Positions 8,090-17,314 are shown, counted from the stretch's first letter. The stretch: 64,000 nt of DNA from Vibrio sp. 10N (GCF_036245475.1 NZ_BTPM01000002.1:1240001-1304000); one strand, 5' to 3'. Translations and numbers: made by a program. Notes: generated from the letters alone by a model not told the origin.

Positions 8090-9565
8090 ATGACAACAAA
8101 AACTGGTGTACTAACCCCACCTAGGAAATCAGGCAGTAAGCACTTATTTGTGACTGCGCTTGTGGCTAGTGTGTTAATTGGGTTTACCGCCCTGGGGTTA
8201 AACCATGTAGAAGGTGAAGCATACGGATGGCTGAGCCTACTACCGACAGCCCTAGTATTGATCTTCGCACTCACAACCCACAGAACGGTAGAAGCGCTTG
8301 TCGCGGGTACCATCGCTGGCGTATTGCTGCTCGACCCGACTCAAGTGGTTGAGAAGTTCATTGGCATATCCATGGATGTAATGATGGACGGCACCATCGC
8401 TTGGATCATTTTGGTTTGTGCGCTTATGGGCGGATTGATTGCGGTCCTCGAAAAGGGTGGCAGTATTCTTAGCTTCAGTAATATGCTGGTCAGCAAAGTA
8501 AAAAGCCGTAAACAATCCATGCTAATGACATTCGTGTTAGGTCTGATCATCTTTATCGATGATTACCTTAACGCCATCGCGATTTCATCGTCGATGAAGA
8601 AGGTCACTGACGGCTATAAGATCTCTCGTGAAAAGCTCGCTTACTTAGTTGACTCAACGGCGGCACCGATTTGTATTCTGGTTCCAATCTCTACTTGGGC
8701 TATCTTCTTTAGCTCTCTGTTGGAAGCAAATGGTGCAGCAGCAGAAGGTTCTGGTATCGAAGCTTACATTTCAGCAATCCCATACATGGCTTATGGTTGG
8801 GTAACACTGGCTATCGTTGTTCTGGTGTCTTTAGACAAATTGCCAAACCTAGGTGCGATGAAACAAGCGGAAGAACGCGCACAGAACGGTCAAGTGAAGC
8901 CAGATGGTGCTCAAGACATCGACTTCTCAGGTGAAGTGCCTGAAACCACCTCACCAACGATGGGTTTGATTAACTTCTTAACGCCAATGGTCGTTCTTGT
9001 TGGTGCAACATGGTTCTATGGTATTGACCTACTGGCCGGTGTCGTTGTCGCTATCATCTTTACGCTTTGCCTGTACGGTTTCCAGCGACTGGTGTCAATG
9101 AATGAGTTATTTGACTCTGTATTTGATGGCGTCAAAGTCATGCTTATTCCACTTGCGACGGTTGTCGGCGGCTTTATGCTAAAAAGTGTCAATGACTCAC
9201 TTGGACTGACTGAGTTTGTCATCGAATCTGTCGCACCTTACCTTTCTGCACAGTACTTCCCTGCGTTGATTTTCATCATCACTGGTGGCTTAGTATTTGC
9301 ATCTTCTTCGTCTTGGGGTACGTTCGCCGTTGCCATGCCGATTATCCTGCCTCTTGCAGACCAGTTAGGCGTGCCACTGCATCTTACCATCGCTGCGATG
9401 CTATCAGCTTCTGCTGCAGGTAGTCACTCATGCTTCTTTAGTGACTCTACCGTACTCTCAGCGCAAGGCTCTGGCTGTACCGCAATGCAGCATGCTAAGA
9501 CTCAGTTCCCTTACGCACTGATCGGTATTGTTGCCACCACCCTATTCTTCATTGTTGTGGCATAA
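8090..9565 (+). CDS. Na+/H+ antiporter NhaC-family transporter (candidate polyamine or agmatine transporter)
   Basis: A 491-residue polytopic inner-membrane protein with about 11-12 hydrophobic segments. Features such as IDDYLNAIAISSSMKK, DSTAAPICILVPISTWA, SSSWGTFAVAMPI and AGSHSCFFSDSTVLSAQG are typical of the NhaC / ion-transporter superfamily. It starts 16 bp after puuA, preceded by AAGGAAATT, and ends just before a strong terminator at 9599-9627, so it is cotranscribed with puuA. E. coli has the unrelated APC-family importer PuuP in its puu cluster; no such gene is seen here. The operon position suggests that this protein moves putrescine or agmatine, or exchanges amines for ions. That is inference; the sequence alone supports only the family. 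Confidence 0.82.
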   Translation: MTTKTGVLTPPRKSGSKHLFVTALVASVLIGFTALGLNHVEGEAYGWLSLLPTALVLIFALTTHRTVEALVAGTIAGVLLLDPTQVVEKFIGISMDVMMDGTIAWIILVCALMGGLIAVLEKGGSILSFSNMLVSKVKSRKQSMLMTFVLGLIIFIDDYLNAIAISSSMKKVTDGYKISREKLAYLVDSTAAPICILVPISTWAIFFSSLLEANGAAAEGSGIEAYISAIPYMAYGWVTLAIVVLVSLDKLPNLGAMKQAEERAQNGQVKPDGAQDIDFSGEVPETTSPTMGLINFLTPMVVLVGATWFYGIDLLAGVVVAIIFTLCLYGFQRLVSMNELFDSVFDGVKVMLIPLATVVGGFMLKSVNDSLGLTEFVIESVAPYLSAQYFPALIFIITGGLVFASSSSWGTFAVAMPIILPLADQLGVPLHLTIAAMLSASAAGSHSCFFSDSTVLSAQGSGCTAMQHAKTQFPYALIGIVATTLFFIVVA

Positions 9566-9598
9566 CGCGCGTTATTCACATCAATAAGAAACCCAAAG

Positions 9599-9627
9599 GG
9601 ATGCCACTCAGCAGGCATCCTTTTTTT
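9599..9627 (+). terminator. Intrinsic terminator of the puuA-nhaC operon
   Basis: Arms GGATGCC (9599-9605) and GGCATCC (9614-9620) enclose an 8-nt loop and are followed by seven T residues. It lies 33 bp after the transporter stop codon. Confidence 0.9.
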
Positions 9628-9642
9628 ATGCCCCTACTGTTA

Positions 9643-9679
9643 ATAGGTGTTTCCTATCGAATAGATAGAAAAAGGCAAA
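9643..9679. promoter_or_regulatory. OxyR-like binding site upstream of katG
   Basis: ATAGGTGTTTCCTAT at 9643-9657 matches the OxyR motif ATAG-N-T-N3-A-N-CTAT at all but one defined position. A second ATAG half-element begins exactly seven bases later at 9665, the spacing of a tandem OxyR tetramer site. The site is about 240 bp upstream of the katG start, inside the 334-bp gap that also holds the preceding terminator. OxyR control of katG is well known in enterobacteria; the site itself is a by-eye match. Confidence 0.5.
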
Positions 9680-9899
9680 TGTTCAAACCGCCGCACGCGT
9701 CGCATAATGAATATAACAGTTAACCAGTAACAGACTTTGGTTACGCGAATTTACACTTATTGGAGATTTAAACGCGGCCATTTCCTCTGCTGTTACATAG
9801 AATCAAACTGATTCCGGCGTCCATCAGAATTGTCCATTAAATAAGTAGCGATTCTGAGGTCTTTTGTTAGTTCACAGTTTTTAGAAACTGGAGATGAAT

Positions 9900-12089
9900 A
9901 TGCAAAGCGATAACAATGCTCCTCAAGGTAAATGCCCATTCATGCACGGTGGCAATACGCGCTCCGGCGGTCGTGGCACTCAAAACGTGGATTGGTGGCC
10001 AAACCAACTCAATGTAAAAATCCTTCATCAAAACGATCGTAAAGGAAATCCTCATCACGAAAGCTTCAATTATGCACAAGCCTTCAAAAAGCTCGATCTG
10101 AAGCAAGTAAAACAGGACATTGAACATATCCTGACTGACTCTCAAGATTGGTGGCCAGCCGACTACGGTCACTACGGTCCGTTTATGATCCGTATGGCGT
10201 GGCACGCTGCAGGTACCTACCGTACTGCTGACGGTCGCGGGGGCGGTAACACTGGCAATCAGCGCTTTGCTCCTCTTAACAGTTGGCCTGATAACGGCAA
10301 CCTAGATAAGGCTCGTCGCCTACTTTGGCCGGTAAAGAAAAAATACGGGCAAAGCCTCTCTTGGGCCGATTTGTTTATTCTTGCTGGTAACGTGTCTATC
10401 GAGTCCATGGGCCTAAAAACCTTCGGTTTTGGTGGTGGTCGCGAAGACATCTGGGAACCAGAGGAGGACGTGTATTGGGGTATGGAAAGCGAATGGCTAG
10501 GTGACAAGCGTTACTCTGGTGACCGCGAACTTGAAAATCCGCTTGCTGCAGTACAGATGGGACTTATCTATGTAAACCCAGAAGGTCCCAATGGCGACCC
10601 AAGTGTGCTCGCGTCCGGCCGCGATATTCGCGAAACATTCGCTCGTATGGGTATGAATGATGAAGAAACAGTGGCGCTCGTCGCAGGCGGCCATACCTTT
10701 GGTAAATCCCATGGTGCCGGCGACCCTGAACTCATGGGGCCTGAGCCAGAAGCTGCACCAATGGAAGAAATGGGCTTTGGTTGGCGCAATGGTTTTGGTA
10801 GCGGTAAAGGCGATGATACGACCACCAGCGGTATTGAAGGCGCTTGGACACCAAACCCTATTCAATGGGATAACGGCTACTTCGATATGCTACTTGGCTA
10901 CGACTGGGATCTCGTAAAAAGCCCAGCAGGCGCTTGGCAATGGGTACCGGTTGGCGTCTCTGAAGAGCATATGGCTCCTAAAGCACACGATGCTTCTCAG
11001 CGCGTCACCACCATGATGACGACAGCAGATATGGCGATGCGTATGGATCCGATCTACGGTGAGATCTCCAAGCGCTTCCACCAGAATCCAGATGAGTTCG
11101 CCGACGCCTTTGCTCGCGCTTGGTTTAAGCTCACTCACCGTGACATGGGACCAAAAGCTCGTTACCTAGGTGAAGAAGTACCAAGTGAAGATCTGATCTG
11201 GCAAGACCCAGTTCCAGTAGCAACGTCTGCGCCTATCAGCTCTGAAGATGCAGCAACGTTGAAAGCAAGTATTCTCACATCAGGACTAACGGTTTCTGAA
11301 CTGGTGTATACCGCTTGGTCATCGGCCTCGACCTTCCGTGGTTCGGACTATCGTGGTGGTGCAAACGGTGCCCGTATTCGTCTAGCCCCTCAGCGTAACT
11401 GGGAAGTTAACCAACCAGAGCAACTTAATCGCGTATTGGCGGTGTATGAGCGTATTCAAGCTGAATTTGCTAAGCCTGTCTCTATTGCTGACTTGATCGT
11501 TCTCGGCGGTAACGCAGCGATTGAGAAAGCAGCGAAAGATGCGGGGGTTTCCGTGGACGTACCATTTACAGCTGGTCGTACCGATGCACTTGAGTCTCAG
11601 ACTGATGCGGAATCATTTGCTGTACTTGAGCCACTTGTTGATGGCTTTAGAAACTACAGTCAAAAAGCATTTAGTGTCTCTGAAGAGGAACTACTGCTAG
11701 ACAAAGCACAGCTACTGACCCTTACCGCGCCAGAAATGACCGTGTTGATTGGTGGCCTTCGTGTACTTGGTGCAAATTACGGCGACAGCGACTTTGGCGT
11801 CCTCACCGAGCGTAAAGGTTTGTTAACCAATGATTTCTTTGTGAACTTAACGGACATGGACATTGAGTGGCGACCAACCAACCGTGACGCCAGTGAGTTT
11901 GCCGGTGTTGAACGTGCGTCTGGTAAACAGAAATGGTCAGCGAAACGTGCAGACCTTGTGTTTGGCTCTAATTCACAATTGCGTGCACTTGCGGAAGTAT
12001 ACGCGTGCGATGATGCCAATGATAAGTTCATCTGCGACTTCGTTTCGGCTTGGGTTAAAGTTATGAATGCCGACCGATTTGATGTGTAA
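9900..12089 (+). CDS. katG: Catalase-peroxidase
   Basis: A 729-residue bifunctional haem catalase-peroxidase that destroys hydrogen peroxide. The N-terminal domain shows CPFMHGGNT, distal-site RMAWHAAGTYR (Arg-Trp-His), the covalent-adduct Tyr in LIYVNPEGPNG and proximal-His VAGGHTFGKSHGAG. The C-terminal half is the usual inactive duplicated domain with LVYTAWSSASTFRGSD and VLIGGLRVLGANYG. Two in-frame ATGs, at 9894 and 9900, are possible; GGAG at 9890-9893 is spaced correctly only for the second, so I start there. The gene is monocistronic, ending at a strong terminator. The OxyR-like site upstream suggests peroxide induction. Confidence 0.97.
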   Translation: MQSDNNAPQGKCPFMHGGNTRSGGRGTQNVDWWPNQLNVKILHQNDRKGNPHHESFNYAQAFKKLDLKQVKQDIEHILTDSQDWWPADYGHYGPFMIRMAWHAAGTYRTADGRGGGNTGNQRFAPLNSWPDNGNLDKARRLLWPVKKKYGQSLSWADLFILAGNVSIESMGLKTFGFGGGREDIWEPEEDVYWGMESEWLGDKRYSGDRELENPLAAVQMGLIYVNPEGPNGDPSVLASGRDIRETFARMGMNDEETVALVAGGHTFGKSHGAGDPELMGPEPEAAPMEEMGFGWRNGFGSGKGDDTTTSGIEGAWTPNPIQWDNGYFDMLLGYDWDLVKSPAGAWQWVPVGVSEEHMAPKAHDASQRVTTMMTTADMAMRMDPIYGEISKRFHQNPDEFADAFARAWFKLTHRDMGPKARYLGEEVPSEDLIWQDPVPVATSAPISSEDAATLKASILTSGLTVSELVYTAWSSASTFRGSDYRGGANGARIRLAPQRNWEVNQPEQLNRVLAVYERIQAEFAKPVSIADLIVLGGNAAIEKAAKDAGVSVDVPFTAGRTDALESQTDAESFAVLEPLVDGFRNYSQKAFSVSEEELLLDKAQLLTLTAPEMTVLIGGLRVLGANYGDSDFGVLTERKGLLTNDFFVNLTDMDIEWRPTNRDASEFAGVERASGKQKWSAKRADLVFGSNSQLRALAEVYACDDANDKFICDFVSAWVKVMNADRFDV

Positions 12090-12110
12090 TCACTCAATCT
12101 AGAAACAACT

Positions 12111-12158
12111 GAGCCTGTGATATCTCCCCTTATCGGTGACAATCACAGGCTCTTTTTT
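12111..12158 (+). terminator. Terminator of katG
   Basis: Perfect 11-bp arms GAGCCTGTGAT (12111-12121) and ATCACAGGCTC (12142-12152) are followed by TTTTTT. The convergent MFS gene on the other strand ends at 12178, just beyond it. Confidence 0.9.
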
Positions 12159-12177
12159 ATCGCTTAGCTCAACAGGG

Positions 12178-13365
12178 CTAGCTCCACTTAAGCACCCTAA
12201 CCTCATTTCCCTCTTCGGGTTTCTTAGGGATATTCAAAGACAACAGCAGAGATACCGCGGCCATGGCTGCACCAATATAAAACACGCTCGACGGTGAAAT
12301 TAACCAAATAAAACCAAACGACACAGGGATCACAACCGCCGCAATGTGGTTAATGGTAAACGATACGCCTGCTGTAGACGCCATGTCGGCCGGATCGGCG
12401 ATCTTTTGAAAGTAAGTCTTAATCGCCAACGCCAGCGCAAAGAAAAGGTGGTCAATAACATACAGCGCAGCTGCCCATTCTGCCGTTTGCACTAAACCGT
12501 ATCCGACAAACACAAATATCAGTCCAATGTATTCCACCATTAAGGCTTTACGCTCGCCAACGATACCAATAAATCGACCAATCTTCTTCGCAAACAAAAA
12601 GTTAAACAGATAGTTAATTAGGAAAAGTAAGGTAATGTCGGAGACACTGTAGCCGAACTTCTCAACCATTAAAAAGCCAGCAAAAACCGTAAAGATTTGG
12701 CGTCTTGCTCCGCTCATAAAGGTCAATGCGTAGTAAAGCCAGTAGCGCTTTTTCAACACAAGTTTCTTTGTCTGAGGAGTGTCTGTCTTAAACTGAGGAA
12801 AGGCTAAGGCAATAAACAGCACTAAGATAAAGCCGACACCTCCAGAGATGCCATATACCCAGACATAGTCGAGCTTAAAGACTTCAACCATGACCCAAAG
12901 GCCCGCATAGGTCAAAAGAGATGCCAAGGCACCTACGGAGATCAGTTTACCTAACACTTCCGGGGCCTCTTCTTTACTCAGCCACTGCAAGGAAAGAGAT
13001 TGCTTTAACGTCTCAAAATAGTGAAACCCTGTAGACATAATCAGTGTGGTGATCAGCAAACCGGCCACGGAAGGGAAAAATCCCGTGATCGCGGTACCTG
13101 CGGTGAGCAACAATAGTGACACGATCATGAACTTTTGCTCGCGAATGAACAGGAGCACGAAGACGGTCGTAAATGCCAAGAAGCCGGGAATTTCTCGTAC
13201 ACTTTGTAAAAGGCCGATGTCCGAGCCATCGAAGTTGGCCTTCTCGATAACGAAGTTGTTAAGCAGCGCCATCCAGCTTGAAAAAGCGATGGGCACTATA
13301 ATCGAGATAATAATGAGGAAGTTTTGCGGCGTTCGCCAAGCAGGTTCAAGTTGCGGTTGAGACAT
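12178..13365 (-). CDS. Major facilitator superfamily transporter, substrate unknown
   Basis: A 395-residue inner-membrane protein with about 12 hydrophobic segments arranged as two six-helix halves. After the first helix comes IGLLQSVREIPGFLAF, and the loop between the halves contains FKTDTPQTKKLVLKK. I see no motif that names a substrate. The ATG at 13365 has CAAAGGAATAACA upstream. It is convergent with katG and divergent from the 13438 gene across a 72-bp gap. It could be an efflux pump or a nutrient carrier; family only. Confidence 0.8.
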   Translation of the reverse strand: MSQPQLEPAWRTPQNFLIIISIIVPIAFSSWMALLNNFVIEKANFDGSDIGLLQSVREIPGFLAFTTVFVLLFIREQKFMIVSLLLLTAGTAITGFFPSVAGLLITTLIMSTGFHYFETLKQSLSLQWLSKEEAPEVLGKLISVGALASLLTYAGLWVMVEVFKLDYVWVYGISGGVGFILVLFIALAFPQFKTDTPQTKKLVLKKRYWLYYALTFMSGARRQIFTVFAGFLMVEKFGYSVSDITLLFLINYLFNFLFAKKIGRFIGIVGERKALMVEYIGLIFVFVGYGLVQTAEWAAALYVIDHLFFALALAIKTYFQKIADPADMASTAGVSFTINHIAAVVIPVSFGFIWLISPSSVFYIGAAMAAVSLLLSLNIPKKPEEGNEVRVLKWS

Positions 13366-13437
13366 TGTTATTCCTTTGAAAGCGTTATTTTTATATGCTC
13401 ATCCTCAACCACAATGAAGGGGCAGACATAAGCGGTA

Positions 13438-14436
13438 ATGGAGTCTAATACTTTGACACAAATAAATACATTGAAAGTCACTACTTGCAACTTATGCAAC
13501 TTTGTCGAGCCGCCATGCGCCTTTTATGAAATGGAGAACATTTACTCTCAAAAGCAATGGCAACAGAAAACACGCTGGCTAACAGCCACATTGCGCGAGA
13601 TAGACAGTGATGTCATAGCTTTTCAAGAGGTGTTTTCCATTGAAGCGCTGCGTATCTTAACTTCAGAGCTGGGCTATCCATATTTTGAGTATAATCAGCA
13701 ACCCGCGATTGAAGGTGATTACATCTACTCCAAGCCTGCACTGGCGTTTGCTTCTCGGTTCCCAATAAAAAAGTACACTAATATGCAGCTTTGCCATCCG
13801 TTTTCTGGCGAGTTTAGTCGACCACCACTGCATATTTCGCTTTCCATAGCGGGACTCGGAGACTTTGATCTAATCAATGTGCACTTAAAGTCCAAGCGAG
13901 CCATCATAGACAGCGAAGAAACTAGTGACAACGTCACTGAATGGTTAAAGGAACTGGCCGGTTCTACACTATCGAGCCAGCTTCGTCAGCAAGAGGCGCT
14001 GTCACTGCACGCTAATATCGTACGTCACAAACGCGATGCTCAGCGTCCATTTATCTTACTCGGCGACTTCAATAATGTGCTTTCGGCGGCCGAATTTGCT
14101 CCATTTCGTGCCCAGTATCGCCACCGCAGACGTGAATCACGTAGCGCCATTGCACCATACCAATTCCATGACAGCTGGGCACTTATCCCCCATGGCATAC
14201 CTGTTCGAGCTCAAGACGCCATCAAACCACCTGTTAGCCACTACTATGGTGAGTCTGGACAGCGTATTGACTACATCTTATTGTCTAGTGAATTCGTACC
14301 GGAATACGAGCACTCACTGTATGAATTGACTGAGTATCAACTTACCGATAAGCACATCGTTGATCCTAGATTTGGCATCAATGATGTGGGATCAGATCAT
14401 GCTTTCATCTCCATTCGCTTCGAGTCACGTCACTAA
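13438..14436 (+). CDS. Endonuclease/exonuclease/phosphatase-fold protein
   Basis: A 332-residue protein of the EEP superfamily (DNase I, exonuclease III, inositol phosphatase and sphingomyelinase fold). The ordered family motifs are visible: TTCNLCNF at the N-terminus, DVIAFQEVFS with the metal-binding Glu, FDLINVHLKSKR, ILLGDFNNV with the catalytic Asp-Asn, and DVGSDHAFISIRF at the C-terminus with the catalytic Asp-His pair. There is no signal peptide, so it is probably cytoplasmic. The start at 13438 has only a weak ribosome binding site. The substrate, nucleic acid or phosphoester, cannot be told from sequence. Confidence 0.82.
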   Translation: MESNTLTQINTLKVTTCNLCNFVEPPCAFYEMENIYSQKQWQQKTRWLTATLREIDSDVIAFQEVFSIEALRILTSELGYPYFEYNQQPAIEGDYIYSKPALAFASRFPIKKYTNMQLCHPFSGEFSRPPLHISLSIAGLGDFDLINVHLKSKRAIIDSEETSDNVTEWLKELAGSTLSSQLRQQEALSLHANIVRHKRDAQRPFILLGDFNNVLSAAEFAPFRAQYRHRRRESRSAIAPYQFHDSWALIPHGIPVRAQDAIKPPVSHYYGESGQRIDYILLSSEFVPEYEHSLYELTEYQLTDKHIVDPRFGINDVGSDHAFISIRFESRH

Positions 14437-14533
14437 CCGCTCGAAGTTGGATAATCTGCTTGCCACATCCTTCAAATTCAATTAGTTATATACCTAATGA
14501 CCTCGATGCCAAATAACAACAACGGAGATGGCA

Positions 14534-15031
14534 ATGAACGTTACCATTCGACCTACTGAGCCAAGAGATGCCGAAGGCCTGCGCGATCTATTTTTGCAAC
14601 CAAAAGCCATGCGAGAAACATTGCATTTACCCCACTCTACCCTTGCTATGTGGCAAGAGCGGCTGAACAATATTCCCGTTGGCGTTTATTCATATGTCGC
14701 CGAGTGGGATGGGAAAATTGTTGGAAATATCGCGTTAACCCAGTCACAACGACCAAGACTGATGCACAGTGCGACCTTCGGTCTCGCCGTTCATGATGAC
14801 TACCACGGGATGGGCATTGGCAGTCAACTGATCGAGACCGTGTTGGATTTAGCAGACAACTGGCTCAACTTAATGAGACTTCATATTGAAGTGAATACCG
14901 ACAACAAAGCCGCTATCGCTCTTTATTCAAAATACGGCTTTGATATCGAAGGGGAAGCACTGTGCTCCGCATTTCGAGATGGTGAGTATATCTCCACCTA
15001 CTATATGGCAAGACTCAAAGATCAGCAGTAG
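14534..15031 (+). CDS. GNAT family N-acetyltransferase
   Basis: A 165-residue acetyl-CoA-dependent acetyltransferase. The acetyl-CoA-binding region is HDDYHGMGIGSQLIE (the Q/RxxGxG/A motif), followed by LHIEVNTDNKAAIALYSKYGF, typical of RimI/YhhY-like enzymes. The acceptor is unknown. ATGs occur at 14528 and 14534; GGAG directly abuts the first but is spaced six bases before the second, so the second is preferred, as in katG. The gene is apparently monocistronic. Confidence 0.85.
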   Translation: MNVTIRPTEPRDAEGLRDLFLQPKAMRETLHLPHSTLAMWQERLNNIPVGVYSYVAEWDGKIVGNIALTQSQRPRLMHSATFGLAVHDDYHGMGIGSQLIETVLDLADNWLNLMRLHIEVNTDNKAAIALYSKYGFDIEGEALCSAFRDGEYISTYYMARLKDQQ

Positions 15032-15205
15032 ACACGACTTACTTCAAATAAGCGAAGCTGGCGAGCAGATCGGCTTCAATTTGTAAGTCATTGTTAACCG
15101 GATACCACACATCAACTTATTGATGTTAAACGATATGGTCTGCACTTTGATGCAATGGTAAAGTTGGAAGCAAGACCACAGCAATACAACCATTGGAGCA
15201 AGGAA

Positions 15206-15391
15206 ATGTGCAAGCATGGAGCACCACAGCGTCAAAAACGAAGCCTATTTATGAAGCTGTTGGGAGTGAGAGAGTACTATGTCTGTAGCCATTGTGGACA
15301 AAAGCTTCTAATTGGCTCAGAGCGACTAACTCGTCTCCTTTACCCAAATCAGATTGATTCGTTTAACAAATCTGACCCGACTCATATTTAA
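15206..15391 (+). CDS. Small zinc-ribbon-like hypothetical protein
   Basis: A 61-residue basic protein with one Cys near the start (MCKHG) and a CSHCG knuckle in YYVCSHCGQKLLIG. The pattern suggests a small metal-binding ribbon, perhaps a single-knuckle domain. An upstream in-frame ATG exists at 15155, but the ATG at 15206 is preceded by GCAAGGAA. The 3' end overlaps the convergent pcp gene by 29 bp. I do not recognise the family; its reality rests on the ribosome binding site and the Cys spacing. Confidence 0.5.
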   Translation: MCKHGAPQRQKRSLFMKLLGVREYYVCSHCGQKLLIGSERLTRLLYPNQIDSFNKSDPTHI

Positions 15392-16001
15392 TATCCTGTT
15401 CAACCTGCAAGCAGACCTCTGCCGCAAGCGCGATCCCCTTAACCATGTCCTCAAGCCGCATCGAAGGGGGAGCAGTTTGGTCACCCACCGGGGTTATTAA
15501 AGGAACATGAATGAAGCCTTGAGCAATCGGCTTCCCCGTTAAATGATGTTGCAATCCATAAAACAAATGGTTGCAGACAAATGTGCCAGCGCTATTAGAC
15601 ACTTCGCAATCAATCCCGTTTTTATTCAATGCTTTAGTAATAGCTTTGATAGGCAAGGTTGAGAAAAATGCGTTAGAGCCGTTTGCTACGACGGGTTCGT
15701 CTATAGGCTGGTTACCCGCATTATCGGCAATGCGAAAATCATCAACATTGATCGCAACACGTTCAGGGGTGATGGCCGTCCGCCCAGCCCCTAGCCCGAG
15801 ATTTATCACCACACTCGGCTGATGCTCAGCAATAGCACTCAACACACAATCGATCGACTCGTATCGAGTCACTGGTACTTGGCAAGTGACGATCTCTCCA
15901 CCTTCTATCATCACGCCTGAGAGCCGCTTGATGATCTCTAGTGACGGGTTAACCGCATCACCTCCGAAAGGTTCGAAGCCTGTCACCAATACTTTTTTCA
16001 T
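15363..16001 (-). CDS. pcp: Pyrrolidone-carboxylate peptidase (pyroglutamyl-peptidase I)
   Basis: A 212-residue cytoplasmic cysteine peptidase (family C15) that removes N-terminal pyroglutamate from peptides. It opens with VLVTGFEPFGGDAVNPS, and the Glu-Cys-His triad is visible in TAITPERVAIN (Glu), NSAGTFVCNHLFY (Cys) and QGFIHVPLI (His). Length is normal for the family (about 212-215). It is transcribed leftward and stands alone, with the 15206 gene converging on its 3' end. Confidence 0.95.
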   Translation of the reverse strand: MKKVLVTGFEPFGGDAVNPSLEIIKRLSGVMIEGGEIVTCQVPVTRYESIDCVLSAIAEHQPSVVINLGLGAGRTAITPERVAINVDDFRIADNAGNQPIDEPVVANGSNAFFSTLPIKAITKALNKNGIDCEVSNSAGTFVCNHLFYGLQHHLTGKPIAQGFIHVPLITPVGDQTAPPSMRLEDMVKGIALAAEVCLQVEQDIKYESGQIC

Positions 16002-16084
16002 CGGTTTTCATGCCTATTGTTGGTTTCTCTGTTTAACTTAGGTAGAGTACGCCACCAACAATACCAGTCAAGCGATAGAAAACG

Positions 16085-16330
16085 ATGAACATTGACAACG
16101 AAGTTATTGAAACATTAGAACAACTAGAGCAGTTCCTGATCTTAGTCGAGAGCGGAGCACTCGGTTTACAAGGCGTAGCAGGTATTGCACTAGCAACCTC
16201 GAATGCTGACGGCCGTCCTTTCGTCGCGGTGCTAAGTGACAAACATGAGCTTTTACACGGTCGCTGGGTATCACAAGACGTGTATGAGAACGGCAAAGAC
16301 TTAGTGCGTAACGGACCACGACGTAACTAG
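16085..16330 (+). CDS. Hypothetical protein, 81 residues
   Basis: A small soluble protein. Residues 5-25 are a Leu/Glu-rich helix (VIETLEQLEQFLILVESGALG), followed by a Gly/Ala segment GVAGIALATSNADGR and a polar basic C-terminus. It has no transmembrane segment or signal peptide. I do not recognise the family. Coding is supported by a clean frame that ends shortly before a strong terminator at 16355 and by the divergent arrangement with pcp. The ribosome binding site is weak. Confidence 0.6.
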   Translation: MNIDNEVIETLEQLEQFLILVESGALGLQGVAGIALATSNADGRPFVAVLSDKHELLHGRWVSQDVYENGKDLVRNGPRRN

Positions 16331-16354
16331 GCAGCACGCAATAACAAGCCATCG

Positions 16355-16382
16355 AAACCCAGCATACATGCTGGGTTTTTTA
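16355..16382 (+). terminator. Terminator after the 16085 gene
   Basis: Near-palindromic arms AAACCCAGCAT and ATGCTGGGTTT (16355-16378), followed by a run of T interrupted once, 25 bp after the stop codon. Confidence 0.85.
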
Positions 16383-16575
16383 TTGCCTAAACATATGGAT
16401 AACCGCAGTCTTGATGTGACCCATGCTGCTGAATTTAAAGTAAAAAGAGAGATTGATTCCACGTTTATTAGAATGGAATCGCAATCTAAGTGTGCAGTGC
16501 GTTGCACTGTGACGATCTCATCTATCCTTTTCTGCGATGCGGCTTGTCCGCGACGTCAGTATATAAAGGATAATT

Positions 16576-17307
16576 ATGAAAAAACTCACCGCACTTTCTT
16601 TCGCCGTATGCGCGACCCTCTCTTTCACTTCACCTGTAAACGCCGAGGCATGGGGTTACGGCGAGGGCAACGGTCCTAACACCTGGGGCAAGGTCAGCGC
16701 TACCTGCGACCAGGGCCAAAATCAAAGTCCTGTCGACATTGAAACCAATAAGTTGACCTCAGCGAACAAGCAACCGTTGGCTTTCGACTACCAAGGCGAG
16801 GTCAAAAACATCGTCAACAACGGTCACACCATTCAAGTCAATGTGACGGGCAAAAACACGCTGAGTATCGATGACCAAGATTTTGAATTGAAGCAGTTCC
16901 ACTTCCACACGCCTTCAGAGAACACGATTAACGGCAAAGCAGCACCATTGGAAGCGCATTTTGTCCATGCTAATCAACAAGGGCAACTTGCAGTGGTAGC
17001 GGTGATGTATAAGCGCGGCGAGCGTGAGAGCGCGCAATTGGAAAACATCGTACACACGCTGCCGGCAAAAGCACAAACCATCACTCCCGAGAAAACCGTT
17101 CAACTTAATGAACTACTACCCCGAGTAAAAGACTACTATCGTTACAACGGCTCACTGACAACCCCACCTTGTAGTGAAGGGGTGCGCTGGCTGGTACTGC
17201 GCGACCCGCAATTTATACCGCAACAGCAACTTAAACGCCTGTCGAAAACCATGGGTGACAACGCGAGACCGACGCAAGCACTCAACGCACGTTTAATATT
17301 GAACTAA
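16576..17307 (+). CDS. Periplasmic alpha-class carbonic anhydrase
   Basis: A 243-residue zinc enzyme that interconverts CO2 and bicarbonate. A Sec signal peptide occupies about residues 1-23 with likely cleavage after VNA. The mature part shows NQSPVDI, the zinc-ligand histidines H109 and H111 in FHFHTPSEN and H128 in EAHFVH, and TTPPCSEGVRW. Cys44 and the Cys of PPCSEG are placed to form the conserved disulphide of bacterial alpha-CAs. The start at 16576 follows AAGGATAATT. It is monocistronic, with a long hairpin at 17315-17346 after the gene. Confidence 0.95.
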   Translation: MKKLTALSFAVCATLSFTSPVNAEAWGYGEGNGPNTWGKVSATCDQGQNQSPVDIETNKLTSANKQPLAFDYQGEVKNIVNNGHTIQVNVTGKNTLSIDDQDFELKQFHFHTPSENTINGKAAPLEAHFVHANQQGQLAVVAVMYKRGERESAQLENIVHTLPAKAQTITPEKTVQLNELLPRVKDYYRYNGSLTTPPCSEGVRWLVLRDPQFIPQQQLKRLSKTMGDNARPTQALNARLILN

Positions 17308-17314
17308 CTCCTTC

